Assembly: GCA_937138345.1 (NCBI GenBank)
Contig: CAKZOW010000014.1
Location: 1-53,621, forward strand
Direction: 5' to 3'
Source of the DNA: an uncultured archaeon
GTDB lineage: Archaea; Nanobdellota; Nanobdellia; Woesearchaeales; UBA583
DNA: 53,621 bases
Made by a program: the position numbers and the translations under genes. The notes beneath the pieces were generated by a model that saw only the letters and a program-made list of their open reading frames with translations, did not search any database and had not been told where the DNA came from. Shown in pieces: positions 52,742-53,621 of the stretch; position 1 is the first letter of the stretch; every line of letters begins with the position of its first letter.

Positions 52742-52872
52742 ACCATAGAAGTCAAAGAATTCTTTTTAAATAAATAGTATTTAAATTAAGTAAAAAATTA
52801 AAAAAATTAGCTTAAAAATAGAAAAAAATTTATTAAAATAATTTCAATTTAATGCTACTTTAGTCTAACAAC

Positions 52873-52894
52873 TAAATTATCTATTTCTTAATTT
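52873..52894 (-). terminator. Hairpin overlapping the Bax inhibitor-1 gene stop
   Basis: AAATTA and TAATTT (6 bp, 9-base loop) lie around the stop codon at 52877-52879. Weak alone. The 52742-52872 spacer otherwise shows only AT-rich sequence. Confidence 0.25.
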
Positions 52895-53611
52895 TGCTAA
52901 AAGTCTTAAAATTTCAAAATATAACCAAACTAATGTAACAAGCAGAGCAAATGCACCATACCACTCCATAGCCTTTGGTTGGTTATTTGCTATTTGTTTA
53001 TCAATTAAATCAAAATCTAAAAGTAAACTCAGCGCAGCAATAGTTACAACAAAAAGTGAGAAACCAATACCAATCAAACCTGATTCATGAATTTGAGGAA
53101 TAGTTGATCCAAAAAAACCCATTACAAATGAAATTAAGTAAACAATAAGTATCGCTCCTATTGCTAAAGTCATAATTGATCTAAATTTTTCAGTAACTTT
53201 AATAATTTGATTTCTATACAACACAACCATTAAAACAAAAACTGCTAAAGTAAGCATAATTGCTTGTAGTACAATCCCATTATACATTGAATTATACAAA
53301 CTAGAAACCAAACCTAAAAATAAGCCTTCAACAATTGCATACACAGGAGCTAAAAATGGAGACCATAGGGGTTTAAATGATAACGTAATTGCAATTACAA
53401 AACCAATGATTAAGGTCCCAATTAAAATTGGAAATAAAAGAGCTGTACTAATTTGAGTCCAACCAATATACGCAAACACTAATAACAAAGACAATAGTAA
53501 AGTTATTTTTTGCGTTGTTCCTTCAAGCGTCATTACATTACTTCTAGAAGTTGAATGTGACACTCTATTAAAACCACCCATTGCAGGGTTTGAACTTTTT
53601 GTGAGTTCCAT
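52877..53611 (-). CDS. Bax inhibitor-1/YccA family membrane protein
   Basis: A 244-residue protein with seven helices (first from ITLLLSLLLVFAYIGW) in the Bax inhibitor-1-like family: SSNPAMGGFNR near the start, PVYAIVEGLFLGLVSSLY in the middle, and LDFDLIDKQIANNQPKAMEWYGAFAL near the end, including acidic residues that may form the pH-sensing pair of the family. This bacterial subfamily (SSNP start) suggests horizontal gain. Members leak calcium or protons across membranes. Ten bases remain upstream of the start in the window. Confidence 0.85.
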   Translation of the reverse strand: MELTKSSNPAMGGFNRVSHSTSRSNVMTLEGTTQKITLLLSLLLVFAYIGWTQISTALLFPILIGTLIIGFVIAITLSFKPLWSPFLAPVYAIVEGLFLGLVSSLYNSMYNGIVLQAIMLTLAVFVLMVVLYRNQIIKVTEKFRSIMTLAIGAILIVYLISFVMGFFGSTIPQIHESGLIGIGFSLFVVTIAALSLLLDFDLIDKQIANNQPKAMEWYGAFALLVTLVWLYFEILRLLAKLRNR

Positions 53612-53621
53612 GTAGATATAT

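Noticed and set aside
1-53621. rRNA genes, CRISPR arrays, insertion sequences, integrases, origin of replication
   Set aside because: I saw no rRNA core sequences, evenly spaced repeats, transposase or integrase motifs, or origin-binding repeats with an orc1/cdc6 gene.

Overview
The window is AT-rich (roughly 30% GC by eye) and almost all of it reads as the genome of a small-genome archaeon, most likely a DPANN lineage of the Nanoarchaeota/Pacearchaeota/Woesearchaeota type. Archaeal markers are an A-type ATP synthase, ribosomal protein eL41, membrane-bound archaeal LonB, TrmB-type and PLD-like regulators, NadM-type NMN adenylyltransferase, TrmY, Bud32 of KEOPS, a kleisin ScpA, an NSUN-family m5C methyltransferase, a tRNA-Phe without encoded CCA, and TATA boxes about 25-30 nt upstream of start codons that imply mostly leaderless mRNAs. 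A free-standing C-terminal half of alanyl-tRNA synthetase recalls the split AlaRS of Nanoarchaeum equitans. The first ~1.3 kb looks different (higher GC, DUF1361 and DUF2809 proteins typical of Bacteroidetes) and is probably a misjoined piece of another genome; an archaeal TadC/FlaJ-like gene enters truncated at that join.

Layout. 1-1.3 kb: bacteroidete-like genes. 1.3-4.6 kb: truncated pilus-assembly membrane protein, tRNA-Phe, small hypotheticals, a DUF1801 protein. 4.7-11.3 kb: A-type ATP synthase genes K-E-C-F and A-B-D on the minus strand, split by one gene on the opposite strand and its promoter; subunits I and H are absent. 11.4-16 kb: a single-pass membrane protein, a 647-residue orphan, an O-methyltransferase, eL41, a pilin-like protein and a TrmB regulator. 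16-22.8 kb: ScpA, small conserved proteins, a secreted single-pass protein, LonB with a lysine-rich tail, TrmY. 22.8-30.2 kb: a large DUF2341 surface protein, NSUN methyltransferase, a class III signal peptide protein, AlaRS C-terminal half, Bud32. 30.2-43.6 kb: a cell-surface block of four secreted or anchored proteins (one of about 1934 residues) next to a MacB-like ABC ATPase/permease pair and an S-layer-like CARDB protein. 43.7-46.9 kb: an island of three plus-strand genes with near-identical strong TATA boxes: a ThiF/E1-like adenylyltransferase, a protein that is 29% tyrosine built of helical repeats, and an HTH_40-like protein. 46.9-53.6 kb: housekeeping and transport genes (His-rich membrane protein, HIT protein lacking its nucleophile, MIP18/SufT-like protein, NadM, PLD-like regulator, thioredoxin-like ferredoxin, Kef-like and EamA transporters, Bax inhibitor-1 homologue).

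The most unusual items are the tyrosine-rich repeat protein, the split AlaRS half, duplicated gene 3' ends at two loci, and a recurring habit of genes ending in an AT-rich hairpin that overlaps the stop codon.
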